Positions 48,379 through 57,334 of a DNA stretch of 64,000 nucleotides are shown here, one piece after another (position 1 is the first letter of the stretch; each line of letters starts with the position of its first letter). Under the pieces are notes generated by a model. That model did no database searches. It had not been told where the DNA came from and saw only the letters and a list, made by a program, of their open reading frames with translations. Source of the stretch: CAYYWP01 sp964475125 (lineage in GTDB: Bacteria; Desulfobacterota; Binatia; HRBIN30; CADEER01); assembly GCA_964475125.1 (NCBI GenBank), contig CAYYWP010000002.1, positions 5,158-69,157 on the forward strand. Direction: 5' to 3'. A program made the position numbers and the translations under genes.

Positions 48379-50790
48379 ATGAGCTATATCGGACAACGCA
48401 TTCCGTCCTTCACCAACCGGGTGCTGGCCGCCGGCCAGGGCACCTTCGTCGGCGACGTTCCGCTGGCGAACGCGACCGCGCTCGCGATCTTGCGCAGCCC
48501 GCATGCCCATGCGCGCGTTCGTGCCATCGACACGCGGCGCGCGCGCCAACTCCCCGGAGTGCTCGCGGTCCTGACCGGCGCCGACGTGCGCGCCGCGATG
48601 GGGCCGACGCGCTGGGCGGCCGATCCGGCGGATATGGGGGGCCACTCGCTCCCGGCCTACCCCTTGGCCGGGGAGCGCGTCCGGTTCGTGGGGGAGGCCG
48701 TGGCGGCGGTGGTCGCCGAGGACAAGTACACCGCCTACTGGGCGCTCGGTCAGATCGACGTGGACTACGAGCCCCTGCCCGCGGTCACCGACGCGGTCAA
48801 GGCGCTCGAGCCCGACAGCCCGCTCGTGGAGCCGAGCTGGGGGACCAACGTCATGCTGCAGAAGTCGTTCACGCGCGGCGACTTCGCGGCGGCGCTGACG
48901 CGCGCCGACGGGGTGGTGAAAGGGACCGTCGAGGCGCACCGCTACGCGCCGGTGCCGCTCGAAGCGCGTGGATACGCGGCGGCATACGATCCCTACCAGG
49001 ACAAGCTGACGATCTGGTCGTCGACGCAGATGCCGCACTCGTTGCGCCAGTTCGTCGCCGAGACATTGCGCCTCCGCGACACCGACATCCGCGTCATTCA
49101 ACCGCACGTCGGCGGCGGCTTCGGCCTCAAGATCGCGCCGTTTCCGGAGGAGATTCTGGTCGCCCATCTCAGCCGCACGCTGCAGCGGCCGGTGCGGTGG
49201 CTCGAAGAACGCAGCGAGCACCTGATGGCGGGAGGCCACGCGCGCGAGGAAACGCTGTCGTTCACCGCCGGGTATCGCAACGACGGGACGGTCATCGCGC
49301 TCGACGTCGATATCGTCGCCGACGTCGGTGCGCCGGCGGGATTGTGCGGTTGGATACAATCGTTCGTGACCGCCTTCTGCGTGCCGGGCGCCTACAAGAT
49401 CGACGACTGCAACGTCCGGATGCGCACGGTGGTGACCAATAAGGGGCCCTGGAGCGGCTACCGCGCCATGGGCAAGGAAGCCGCCTCGTATCTGATGGAC
49501 CGCATCATGGACAAGGTCGCGCGGGCGCTCGGCCGGGATCGGGCCGAGGTCCGGATGCGCAACTTCGTCCCGGTCGATGCGTTCCCCTTCCGTCAAGTCG
49601 GCGGCGGCGTCCTCGACAGCGGCAATTACCCCGCGGTGCTGAACCGGATGCTCGACGCGATCGACTACACGCACTTCCCGCAGCAGCAGCAGCAGGCCCG
49701 GAACGAGGGGAAATACCTCGGCCTCGGCATTGCCTTCGAGCTCACGCCGGAAGGTGGGGCGGTCCCGAGCTCGTTTCTCCAAGGCTACGACGGCACGACC
49801 GTCCGCGTCAGTCCCGAGGGTCGCGTCACGGTGCTCACCGGGGTGACGTCACCCGGCTCGGGGAACGAAACCGGGATCGCCCAGATCGTGGCAGACGAGC
49901 TGGGAGTGGACATCGACGAGGTGCGCGTGATCCAGGGCGATACCGACGCCTGTCCGTTTGGCCTCGGGAACTACAGCTCGCGTAGCATCATGATGGGCGG
50001 CGGCGCGGCGCTGCTGGCCGCCCGCGACCTGCGCGGCAAGATTCTTGCGGTGGCCGGCAAGATGCTGGAGGTGGCGCCGCACGACTTGGACATCGCCCGT
50101 GGGGTCATTCAGGTGCACGGCGCGCCGGAACGGAAGGTGACCGTCAGGGACGTCGCCGCCGAGGTCTACCGCCATACCTACGGCCCAGCCGCGGAAGGCG
50201 TCGAGCCAGGCCTCGAGGCGAGCCGTTACAGCCGCATCGGCAACGTGTATCACCAGCCCGAGAAACAGGACGGCAAGTTCAGCATTTACCCGACCTGGCC
50301 GAATGGGGCGTGCGGCGTCGTGGTGGAAGTCGACCGCGACACCGGACGCGTCACGCTCCTGCGTTGTGCCTTCGTGCACGACTGCGGCACCATCATCAAC
50401 CCGCTGCTCGTCGAGGCCAACCTGCACGGCGGATTGGCGCAGGGATTGGGCGGCGCCGTCTACGAACGCCACGTGTACGACGACGCGGGACAGCTCCAAA
50501 CCGCAACGCTGATGGACTACACCATGCCCACCGCGGTCGACCTGCCGCGCTTCGAGCTCGGCCACCATGAGACGCCCTCGCCGTACACCAACCTCGGCAC
50601 CAAGGGGGCGGGGGAGTCGGCGATCGTCGCGCCGCTCGCGGCGGTGGTCGGCGCGGTCGAGAACGCGCTGTCCGACTTCAACGTCGTCATCGACGAAACG
50701 CCGGTGACGCCCGATCGCGTGTGGAAGGCGATTCGGGAAGGGATGGCGACGGCATCGCGTCGTGCGCCGGTGCACCCGCAATCGTCGTAG
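48379..50790 (+). CDS. Xanthine/aldehyde/CO dehydrogenase-type molybdopterin subunit (second of pair)
   Basis: This is an 803-residue close paralogue of the preceding gene, 57 bp downstream, aligned over its length. It keeps STQMPHSLR, QPHVGGGFGLK and the catalytic Glu746 in GTKGAGESA; the active-site loop reads SGYRAMGKE. Differences in this loop suggest a different substrate or stereochemistry. No strong ribosome site precedes ATG 48379. Partner electron-transfer subunits are absent nearby, so both may share subunits encoded elsewhere or form a hetero-oligomer. Confidence 0.88.
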   Translation: MSYIGQRIPSFTNRVLAAGQGTFVGDVPLANATALAILRSPHAHARVRAIDTRRARQLPGVLAVLTGADVRAAMGPTRWAADPADMGGHSLPAYPLAGERVRFVGEAVAAVVAEDKYTAYWALGQIDVDYEPLPAVTDAVKALEPDSPLVEPSWGTNVMLQKSFTRGDFAAALTRADGVVKGTVEAHRYAPVPLEARGYAAAYDPYQDKLTIWSSTQMPHSLRQFVAETLRLRDTDIRVIQPHVGGGFGLKIAPFPEEILVAHLSRTLQRPVRWLEERSEHLMAGGHAREETLSFTAGYRNDGTVIALDVDIVADVGAPAGLCGWIQSFVTAFCVPGAYKIDDCNVRMRTVVTNKGPWSGYRAMGKEAASYLMDRIMDKVARALGRDRAEVRMRNFVPVDAFPFRQVGGGVLDSGNYPAVLNRMLDAIDYTHFPQQQQQARNEGKYLGLGIAFELTPEGGAVPSSFLQGYDGTTVRVSPEGRVTVLTGVTSPGSGNETGIAQIVADELGVDIDEVRVIQGDTDACPFGLGNYSSRSIMMGGGAALLAARDLRGKILAVAGKMLEVAPHDLDIARGVIQVHGAPERKVTVRDVAAEVYRHTYGPAAEGVEPGLEASRYSRIGNVYHQPEKQDGKFSIYPTWPNGACGVVVEVDRDTGRVTLLRCAFVHDCGTIINPLLVEANLHGGLAQGLGGAVYERHVYDDAGQLQTATLMDYTMPTAVDLPRFELGHHETPSPYTNLGTKGAGESAIVAPLAAVVGAVENALSDFNVVIDETPVTPDRVWKAIREGMATASRRAPVHPQSS

Positions 50791-50868
50791 AGAGAGGAAC
50801 CGATGGCAGACGGAGCGCAAGCCAGGGCCCGTCGTTGGCCGGGAAGCCGGGGGTTGTGAGGAGACAAC

Positions 50869-52296
50869 GTGACAGGACATGCTGAGACTGGTCGGCGCGA
50901 CCCGAAATCATCGGGTGCCTCGCCGCCATTGGAACAGGCGCTGATTCGGTTCATTCAGGAAATGCGCCTCGATCGTCTCGGCCAGGGGGTTCGGGCGGCG
51001 GTCAGTTGCCTCCTGCGCGATCAGCTGGCGGTGCAAATCGGCAGCGCGAGCTTGCCGTGGTCCCAACGAGTGCTGGCCTACGCGAGAGCGCGGCAGCGTC
51101 CGGGCCGCAGCCGCGTGGTGGCGAGCGGCGTGCAGATGAGCGCCGCCGATGCGGCGTTCGTCAATGCGATCTACGGGCACGGCTTCGAATATGACGACGC
51201 GCATCGCGCCAGCGCGAGCCATCCGGGTCCCTGCGTGGTTGCCACGGCCTTGGCCCTCGGCGAAGAGCTGAACGCCTCGCTCGACGAGGTCATCGCGGCG
51301 ATCGTCGCTGGCTACGAGGTCTACACCCGCATCGGCTGCCTGGCGGCTCCGGACCTCCTCAAGCGCGGCTTCCACCCGCACGCGATCCTGTCCAGTTTCG
51401 GCGCCGCCGCCGCGACGGCGAAACTGCGGCGACTCGACGCGGAGACGACGCTGCATACGCTGGCGATCGCGGTCAGTCACGCGTCCGGGGTGACGGAGTA
51501 CAGCTCGACTGGCGGGTCGGTGAAGCGGGTCCATTCCGGCATGGGCGTGCGCAGTGGGATGATCGCTGCCGACATGGCGCAATTCGGCATCACCGGGCCG
51601 CGGGCGTTCCTCAGCGGGGCCAAGGGCTTCTTTCGCACCTTTCTGCAGCGCACGGCCGGAGCCGATCCCGAGCGGTGGTTCGGTGCGGAGCACGGCTTCG
51701 AGGTCGAGAAGATCTGGCTCAAGCCGTATTGCTGTTGCGGCTGCATCCACGCCTATCTCGATGCGATCCGCCCGTTTACCGCCCGGCTCGCCGAGATCGC
51801 GGAAGTGTCGGTGCGGATCCAGCCCTCCGCCAACGTCATCGTCGGCACCGCCAACGCCAATGCCTATGAACCGCAAACCATCGAGAACGTGCAGTTCAGC
51901 TTGCCGATCCAGATGGCGTTCGCGTTGCTGGGCTACGGCAACGGCATGCGCGTCCATCTCGATTATCTGGACGGAAAACTGGATATGGATACCGTGACCG
52001 CGACGGCGCGTCGGATTCGTCTCGTCGAGGCACCCGAGCTGGACGAGCAGTACGCCGGCAAGTTCGTCGCCGACGTGACCGTGCACTTTGGCAACCGGCA
52101 ATCGGAGCACGTCTTCGTCGAGGATCCGGTCGGGACCGCCGAAAAGCCGATGCCGGAGTCAGACCAGGACGCGAAGTTCATGGAATTGACGGCGAACGTC
52201 CTGGGTGGTGAGCGCGCCAGTGCGCTGCTGAGCGCCCTACGGGCGCTCGACCCCCGCATGGCGGTGACGGAGCTCACCGCCATGTGCGCGCTGTGA
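50869..52296 (+). CDS. MmgE/PrpD family protein
   Basis: This is a 475-residue protein. GTG 50869 has GAGGAG about 5 nt upstream. Family landmarks: AFVNAIYGHGFEYDDAHRAS, ALALGEELNAS, HPHAILSSFGAAAATAKL, and GSVKRVHSGMGVRSGMIAADMAQ. PrpD dehydrates 2-methylcitrate; other members are cis-aconitate decarboxylases and isomerases, so hydro-lyase or isomerase activity on a di- or tricarboxylate is likely. It is followed by a CitE-like lyase, a combination that suggests a hydrated branched diacid being made and cleaved. Confidence 0.85.
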   Translation: MTGHAETGRRDPKSSGASPPLEQALIRFIQEMRLDRLGQGVRAAVSCLLRDQLAVQIGSASLPWSQRVLAYARARQRPGRSRVVASGVQMSAADAAFVNAIYGHGFEYDDAHRASASHPGPCVVATALALGEELNASLDEVIAAIVAGYEVYTRIGCLAAPDLLKRGFHPHAILSSFGAAAATAKLRRLDAETTLHTLAIAVSHASGVTEYSSTGGSVKRVHSGMGVRSGMIAADMAQFGITGPRAFLSGAKGFFRTFLQRTAGADPERWFGAEHGFEVEKIWLKPYCCCGCIHAYLDAIRPFTARLAEIAEVSVRIQPSANVIVGTANANAYEPQTIENVQFSLPIQMAFALLGYGNGMRVHLDYLDGKLDMDTVTATARRIRLVEAPELDEQYAGKFVADVTVHFGNRQSEHVFVEDPVGTAEKPMPESDQDAKFMELTANVLGGERASALLSALRALDPRMAVTELTAMCAL

Positions 52297-52330
52297 CGCG
52301 ACGCCGGACGAGGACGACAGGAGAGAACGA

Positions 52331-53221
52331 ATGAGCGCGGCCCCGATGAAACCCATCCGATCCTTCCTGTTCGTGCCGGGCAACAAGCCGAGCTGGATGG
52401 AGAAGGCGGCGGCGGCGAAAGCGGACGCGCTCATTCTCGATCTCGAAGACAGTGTGCCGCCCGACTCGAAGGCCGAGGCGCGGGGGATCGTGCAGTCGAA
52501 GCTCGCCTGGCTGGCCGAACACCGCCAGCGCACCTTCGTGCGGATCAATCGCAGCCCGCATCTCTACGACTTCGACGACATCCTGGCGGTGGTCGGGCCG
52601 CACGTCGAGGGCATCGTGATCCCCAAGCCGATCGGTCCGGAGGATGTCGATTGCGTCTCGATGATGCTGTCCGAGGCCGAGTTCCGGAAGGGCGTGCCGA
52701 TCGGATCGACCCGCGTCGTGCCGCTGCTCGAAACCGCGCGCGCCATGCAGCTCGCCTATGAGATCGCCCTGCGCGATCGGGTCTCCGCGCTCTGCGGTTC
52801 CACCGCCAAGAATGCCGACGTCGCGCGCGCGCTCGGGTTCGTCTGGTCGCCCGAGGGGCGCGAAACGCTCTACCTCAAGTCGCGCGCCGTCATGGCGGCG
52901 CGCGCCGCGGGCAAGTTGCCGATCGGCGGGGTGTGGCAGCAAGTGCACGACCTCGAGGGCCTGCGAAAATCGGCCCAACAGGACCGCGCCCTGGGCATGA
53001 CCGGCGAGCTCGTGCTGCATCCGTCGAACGTCGCCATCCTCAACCAGATCTACTGCCCCTCCGCCGAGGAGGTGGCCTATTATGAGGGCATGATCGTCGC
53101 CCACGAACAGGCGCAGGCGGAAGGGCGTGCCGCCACCATTTACGACGGCGAGCACATCGATATCGCCCACGTGCAGACCGCCAGGGAGATCATCGCCCTC
53201 GCCCGCAGCTACCGCAGCTGA
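52331..53221 (+). CDS. HpcH/HpaI or CitE-like CoA-ester lyase
   Basis: This is a 296-residue TIM-barrel lyase. RSFLFVPGNKPSWMEKA, DLEDSVPPDSK (Mg-binding acidic residues), VPLLETARAMQ and ELVLHPSNVAILN are hallmarks of citrate lyase beta-like enzymes that cleave malyl-, methylmalyl- or citramalyl-CoA. It starts 34 bp after the MmgE/PrpD gene with a purine-rich ribosome site. It would split a 3-hydroxy-3-acyl-CoA into a keto or glyoxyl acid plus acyl-CoA. Confidence 0.88.
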   Translation: MSAAPMKPIRSFLFVPGNKPSWMEKAAAAKADALILDLEDSVPPDSKAEARGIVQSKLAWLAEHRQRTFVRINRSPHLYDFDDILAVVGPHVEGIVIPKPIGPEDVDCVSMMLSEAEFRKGVPIGSTRVVPLLETARAMQLAYEIALRDRVSALCGSTAKNADVARALGFVWSPEGRETLYLKSRAVMAARAAGKLPIGGVWQQVHDLEGLRKSAQQDRALGMTGELVLHPSNVAILNQIYCPSAEEVAYYEGMIVAHEQAQAEGRAATIYDGEHIDIAHVQTAREIIALARSYRS

Positions 53222-53281
53222 GATGGGTAGGCGACGGCGCGTGCACGGGCGCGAACAGGCCTGACCGAAGAGAGACCGCCG

Positions 53282-54475
53282 ATGACCAGTGAATCGACTG
53301 CCGCCGGCGCGGCACACGGGGCGCGCGAGCGCAACCTCGACGAGATCCGCACCGCGGCACGCACGCTGGCGCGCCGGTTTCCGCTCTCCTACTGGCGGGA
53401 ACACGACAAGGAGGGGAAGTACCCGTGGGATTTCGTCCACGCCTTCGCCGCCGGCGGGTGGATGGGCATTCTCATCCCCGAGGCGTACGGCGGCATGGGG
53501 CTGGGGGTGACGGAAGCAGCGGTCATGCTGGGCGAGATCACCGAATCCGGCGCCGGCATGAGCGGGGCATCCGCCATCCACTTCTACGTCTTCCCACCCC
53601 AGCCGATCGTGCGGCACGGCTCCGAAGCGATGAAGCGAAAATACCTGCCGGCGCTCGCCAAGGGCGAGTTGCTCATGGCGTTCGGCGTGACAGAACCCAC
53701 GGCCGGCGTCGACACCTCGCGCATCCGCACCAAGGCGGAACGGCGCGGGGATGTTTGGGTCATCGATGGCCAGAAGGTGTGGACGACGAACGCGCAGAAC
53801 GCGCGCAAGATCCTCATCCTGGCCCGCACGTCGCCGCGCGACGAACGGCGCCCGCTCGACGGGATGACGTTGTTCTTCGCCGACCTCGACCGCGAGCGCT
53901 GCGACGTGCGCGTCATCGACAAGCTCGGCCGCGCCGCGGTGGATTCGAACGAGGTGTTCATCGACGGCCTGGAGGTTCCCAACGACGATGTGGTCGGCGA
54001 GGTCGGGCGCGGCTTCCACTACCTGCTCGACGGCCTGAACCCCGAGCGCATCGTAGTCGGCATGGAAGGCGTCGGCATCGGTCGCGCCGCGTTGGCCCTG
54101 GCGGTCGCGTACGCCAACTCGCGCGTCGTGTTCGAGCGGCCGATCGGACAGAACCAGGCGGTCGCGCACCCCTTGGCGGAGTGCTGGATCCGGCTCGAAG
54201 CGGCCGAGAGCGTCGCCATGAAAGCCGCGGCGCTCTACGACAGCCATCAATCGTGTGGCGCGCAGGCGAACGCGGCGAAGTTCCTCGGTGCCGAGGCCGG
54301 CTTCGACGCCTGCGACCAGGCCATGCAGACGCACGGCGGCTATGCGTACTCGAAGGAGTACCACATCGAGCGATTGTGGCGCGAAGTGCGCTTGCTCAGG
54401 CTCGCTCCCATCTCGCAGGAAATGGTGCTCAACTTCGTCTCGAACAAAGTGCTCGGCTTGCCCAAATCCTATTGA
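53282..54475 (+). CDS. Acyl-CoA dehydrogenase
   Basis: This is a 397-residue flavoprotein of standard length. FGVTEPTAGVDTSRIRTKAER and WVIDGQKVWTTNAQNARK bind FAD and substrate; THGGYAYSKEYHIERLWRE is the C-terminal FAD contact. The usual YEGTSEI catalytic loop reads LAPISQEMV, so the Glu seen in medium-chain enzymes is replaced by Pro; in some subfamilies the base is elsewhere (as in isovaleryl-CoA dehydrogenase). It probably acts on branched or aromatic CoA esters of this cluster. Confidence 0.88.
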   Translation: MTSESTAAGAAHGARERNLDEIRTAARTLARRFPLSYWREHDKEGKYPWDFVHAFAAGGWMGILIPEAYGGMGLGVTEAAVMLGEITESGAGMSGASAIHFYVFPPQPIVRHGSEAMKRKYLPALAKGELLMAFGVTEPTAGVDTSRIRTKAERRGDVWVIDGQKVWTTNAQNARKILILARTSPRDERRPLDGMTLFFADLDRERCDVRVIDKLGRAAVDSNEVFIDGLEVPNDDVVGEVGRGFHYLLDGLNPERIVVGMEGVGIGRAALALAVAYANSRVVFERPIGQNQAVAHPLAECWIRLEAAESVAMKAAALYDSHQSCGAQANAAKFLGAEAGFDACDQAMQTHGGYAYSKEYHIERLWREVRLLRLAPISQEMVLNFVSNKVLGLPKSY

Positions 54476-54514
54476 CGCCGAAGGCGCGGATTGAGCGAGA
54501 CCAGAGGAGACGGC

Positions 54515-55759
54515 ATGCCGACTCGAGGCCCCCGGCCGTTGGACGGCATCAGAGTCCTGGACCTGACCGTCGCGCTGGCGGGGCCCTACGGATCGATGCT
54601 GCTCGGTGGCATGGGGGCGGAGGTCATCCGCATCGAAGCGCCCGGCGGCGGCGACATCGCGCGCACCAATCCGCCGTTCGTCGGCCGTCGCGGGGTGAAC
54701 TTCGGCGCCAAGGCCGAGGATGAGGTATCGCTGTCGATCCTCAACCGGACGCGCAACAAGCAGAGCATCACCCTCGACCTCAAATCCGAGCCCGGCCGCG
54801 AGATCTTCCTGCGCCTGGCCAAACGAGCCGACGTGGTGTTCGAGAACATGAGCGAGGGGACGGTCACCAGGCTGGGCGTGGACTACGAAAGCGTCCGCCG
54901 CGCCAACCCGGCGATCATCTACGCCTCGCTCAGCGCCTTTGGCGAACCGAGTACGTTCCCCGGGCTGAAGGGCATGGACATCCTCGTGCAGGCCCTGAGC
55001 GGCCTGATGGAGGTGACCGGCTTTGCCGACGGCCCGCCGACGCGCTGCGGGATTCCCATCGCCGACCTGGTTGCGCCCCTGTACGCGGTCAACGGCATCT
55101 TGGCCGCGTTGCTCTATCGGGCCCGGACTGGCGAAGGGCAACACGTCAAGGTCTCCATGCTCGACTGCCTCGCCTCGCTGGTTGCCGAGGAGCACTTCGA
55201 CGTCGCCGTCTCGGCCGGCCACGCGATGCGCTCGGGGAATTTCCACGATCGCCTCACGCCGTTCGGCATCTATCGGACACGGGATGGATACGTGGCCATC
55301 GCGGCGCTGCGGCCGGACTGGATGCAGGCCCTGCTCGACGCCATTGGGCAGCCCGAGCTGATGAACGATCCGCGCTTCAGCAGCCGCGGACCGCGCATGC
55401 GCCACGCCGCGGCGCTGAACGCGATCATCGAGGAGTGGACGAGCCACCTGAGCTCGGAGGAGGTGCTGCGGGAGCTGTTCGAGAAACGCGGAGTGCCTTC
55501 GGCGCGCGTCCGCAACCCGCTCGAGATGCTGCGGGATCAGCGCCTGCACGAGCGCGGCGCGATCATGCGCTTGCAGGCGCCGCAGCTCGGGGCGATCGAC
55601 GCGGTCGGGATGGGGTTGCCGATTCAATTCTCGAAGACCATGGCGCAATTCGACCAACCGGCCACCGAGCTCGGCGCGGCCAACGAGCAGGTGTATGGCG
55701 AGCTGCTGAACCTGTCCAAGGACGAGATCGCGCAGCTGCGCGCCGCCGGCATCATCTAG
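54515..55759 (+). CDS. Family III CoA-transferase (CaiB/BaiF)
   Basis: This is a 414-residue protein. I chose ATG 54515 with AGGAG at 54505-54509; TTG 54491 is the longer option. LTVALAGPYGSMLLGGMGAEVIRIE is the N-terminal signature, and Asp184 in GIPIADLVAP matches the Asp that forms the acyl anhydride intermediate. It would move CoA between carboxylates, for instance from succinyl-CoA to the cluster's substrate. Confidence 0.9.
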   Translation: MPTRGPRPLDGIRVLDLTVALAGPYGSMLLGGMGAEVIRIEAPGGGDIARTNPPFVGRRGVNFGAKAEDEVSLSILNRTRNKQSITLDLKSEPGREIFLRLAKRADVVFENMSEGTVTRLGVDYESVRRANPAIIYASLSAFGEPSTFPGLKGMDILVQALSGLMEVTGFADGPPTRCGIPIADLVAPLYAVNGILAALLYRARTGEGQHVKVSMLDCLASLVAEEHFDVAVSAGHAMRSGNFHDRLTPFGIYRTRDGYVAIAALRPDWMQALLDAIGQPELMNDPRFSSRGPRMRHAAALNAIIEEWTSHLSSEEVLRELFEKRGVPSARVRNPLEMLRDQRLHERGAIMRLQAPQLGAIDAVGMGLPIQFSKTMAQFDQPATELGAANEQVYGELLNLSKDEIAQLRAAGII

Positions 55760-55764
55760 CAGGA

Positions 55765-55885
55765 TGCTGAAAAGCCCCTCCCCATGCTTCGACGGGCTCA
55801 GCATGAGCGGAACCCCGCCCCGATCTCATTGCACTTCTCCGCTCACCCTGAGCTCGTCGAAGGGTGAGCGGCGGGGTTTTCGGCA
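55765..55885. repeat. Palindromic repeat, TGCTGAA family (imperfect copy)
   Basis: Outer ends TGCTGAAAAGCCCC and GGGGTTTTCGGCA are near-complementary. Inner arms CTTCGACGGGCTCAGCATGA (55787 on) and CCGCTCACCCTGAGCTCGTC (55839 on) also pair. The unit belongs to the same family as 57177-57237; the two copies flank the racemase gene. Confidence 0.65.
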
Positions 55886-55963
55886 GCCTGCGAGATCTCG
55901 GGTTCGTCGGCGGCGATGTCGATGCGCGGCGCGAACACCGTGCAGGGACTAGAGGAGCGGCCA

Positions 55964-57106
55964 GTGGGACCATTAGCGGGTGTGCGCATCGTGGAGCTTG
56001 CCGGCATCGGGCCGGGGCCGCTGTGCGCCATGTTGCTCGCCGACCTGGGTGCGACCGTGATCCGGGTCGATCGGCAGGCGCCCTCGGGCCTCGGCATACC
56101 GCGGCCGCTGCGGTTCGATCTGGTGCTGCGGAATCGGAAGTCGATCCGGGTCGACCTGAAAGACCCGGCTGGCGTCGCCCTCGTGCTCGACCTCGCCGCG
56201 AGGGCGGATGCGTTGATTGAGGGCTTTCGCCCCGGGGTGGCGGAGCGGCTTGGACTCGGTCCGGACGAATGCCTGCGCCGGAATCCGAAGCTGATCTACG
56301 GGCGCGTCACCGGCTGGGGGCAGGAGGGGCCACTCGCTCAGTCGGCAGCGCACGACATCAACTATATCGCCATCACGGGCCTGCTGAGCGCCATCGGACG
56401 CCACGGGCAGCCGCCGTCGATCCCGCTGAACCTCATCGGCGACTATGCGGGCGGATCGCTCTACCTCGCGCTCGGCATCCTCGCCGGCATCATCGAGGCA
56501 CGCATCTCCGGCAAAGGCCAAGTCGTCGACGCCGCGATAGTCGACGGGGTGGCGTCGATGCTGACCGTCCTGGTCGGCATGCGCGCGGCCGGCATGGTCA
56601 CCGGCGAGCGCGGCGCAAATCTCCTCGACTCGGGCGCGCCGTTTTACGAGGTCTACGAGTGCGCCGACGGCAAGCATGTCTCGGTCGGCCCGGTCGAGCA
56701 CAAGTTCTATCTCCAGCTGCTGCAGCGTCTTGGGCTGGACGAGTCCGCACTGGGCGATCAGATGGATACACGCAATTGGCCGCAGGCCAAGCGCGTGCTC
56801 GCGGCCAAGTTCAAGACGAAGACGAGGGCGGAGTGGACGGCACTGCTCGAGGGGACGGACGTGTGTTTCGCCCCTGTCCTGGATCTCCAGGAGGCGTACG
56901 AGCACCCGCACCTCAAGGCGAGGAAGACGTTCATCGACATCGCCGGCGTGACACAGCCCGCGCCCGCGCCTCGTTTTTCGAGGACCGCGCTCGCCACTCC
57001 GGAGCCGCCGGCGGAATTGAGCGGCGCGAATGCGGCAGCCGCGCTGCGCGATTGGCTTTCGGAACCTGAGATTGCGGCGCTCGCCGCTGCTGGAACCTTC
57101 AGTTAG
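55964..57106 (+). CDS. Alpha-methylacyl-CoA racemase
   Basis: This is a 380-residue protein. GTG 55964 is chosen because AGAGGAG lies 6 nt upstream and family sequence (GPLAGVRIVELAGIGPGPLC) begins at once; ATG 55916 falls in poorly conserved sequence. GFRPGVAERLGLGPDE and GRVTGWGQEGPLA are diagnostic. His130 (AHDINYIA), Asp160 (NLIGDYAG) and Glu232 (FYEVYECADG) match the catalytic His, Asp and Glu of the racemase. It interconverts 2-methylacyl-CoA epimers, so this cluster handles a branched acyl-CoA. It is bracketed by palindromic repeats. Confidence 0.9.
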   Translation: MGPLAGVRIVELAGIGPGPLCAMLLADLGATVIRVDRQAPSGLGIPRPLRFDLVLRNRKSIRVDLKDPAGVALVLDLAARADALIEGFRPGVAERLGLGPDECLRRNPKLIYGRVTGWGQEGPLAQSAAHDINYIAITGLLSAIGRHGQPPSIPLNLIGDYAGGSLYLALGILAGIIEARISGKGQVVDAAIVDGVASMLTVLVGMRAAGMVTGERGANLLDSGAPFYEVYECADGKHVSVGPVEHKFYLQLLQRLGLDESALGDQMDTRNWPQAKRVLAAKFKTKTRAEWTALLEGTDVCFAPVLDLQEAYEHPHLKARKTFIDIAGVTQPAPAPRFSRTALATPEPPAELSGANAAAALRDWLSEPEIAALAAAGTFS

Positions 57107-57107
57107 C

Positions 57108-57326
57108 GTTGATCGGACAAGAGGAATTCAACGCGTAGTCGCGGAGGCCGCAGAGAACGCGGAGGGGCTGGCATGATGCTGAACAACCCGCCGCTCACCC
57201 TTCGACGGGCTCAGGGTGAGCGGCGGGTTGTTCAGCAAGAGAGTGAACCCCGAACCCAATTGACGATGACGATGGGTCAGCGCTCCAACTCATGCACGCT
57301 GCCTCTGCGTCTCTGTGTTGAGGTGT
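57108..57326 (-). repeat. Dispersed repeat, copy 3 (inverted, interrupted by a palindrome)
   Basis: On the minus strand it reads like copies 1 and 2: ACACCTCAACACAGAG, GTGCATGAG, GAGCGCT, CATCGTCATCGTCAA, and an end at TTGTCCGATCAAC. The 61-bp palindrome at 57177-57237 interrupts it after TTCACTCTC. It occupies nearly all the space between the racemase and ligase genes. Confidence 0.75.
57177..57237. repeat. Perfect 25-bp inverted repeat with 11-nt loop
   Basis: The left arm (57177-57201) starts TGCTGAACAACCCGCCGCTC and the right arm (57213-57237) is its exact complement; the loop is TCGACGGGCTC. Any transcript would fold into a very stable hairpin. It is inserted in dispersed repeat copy 3. 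Confidence 0.85.
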
Positions 57327-57334
57327 GACGACTC

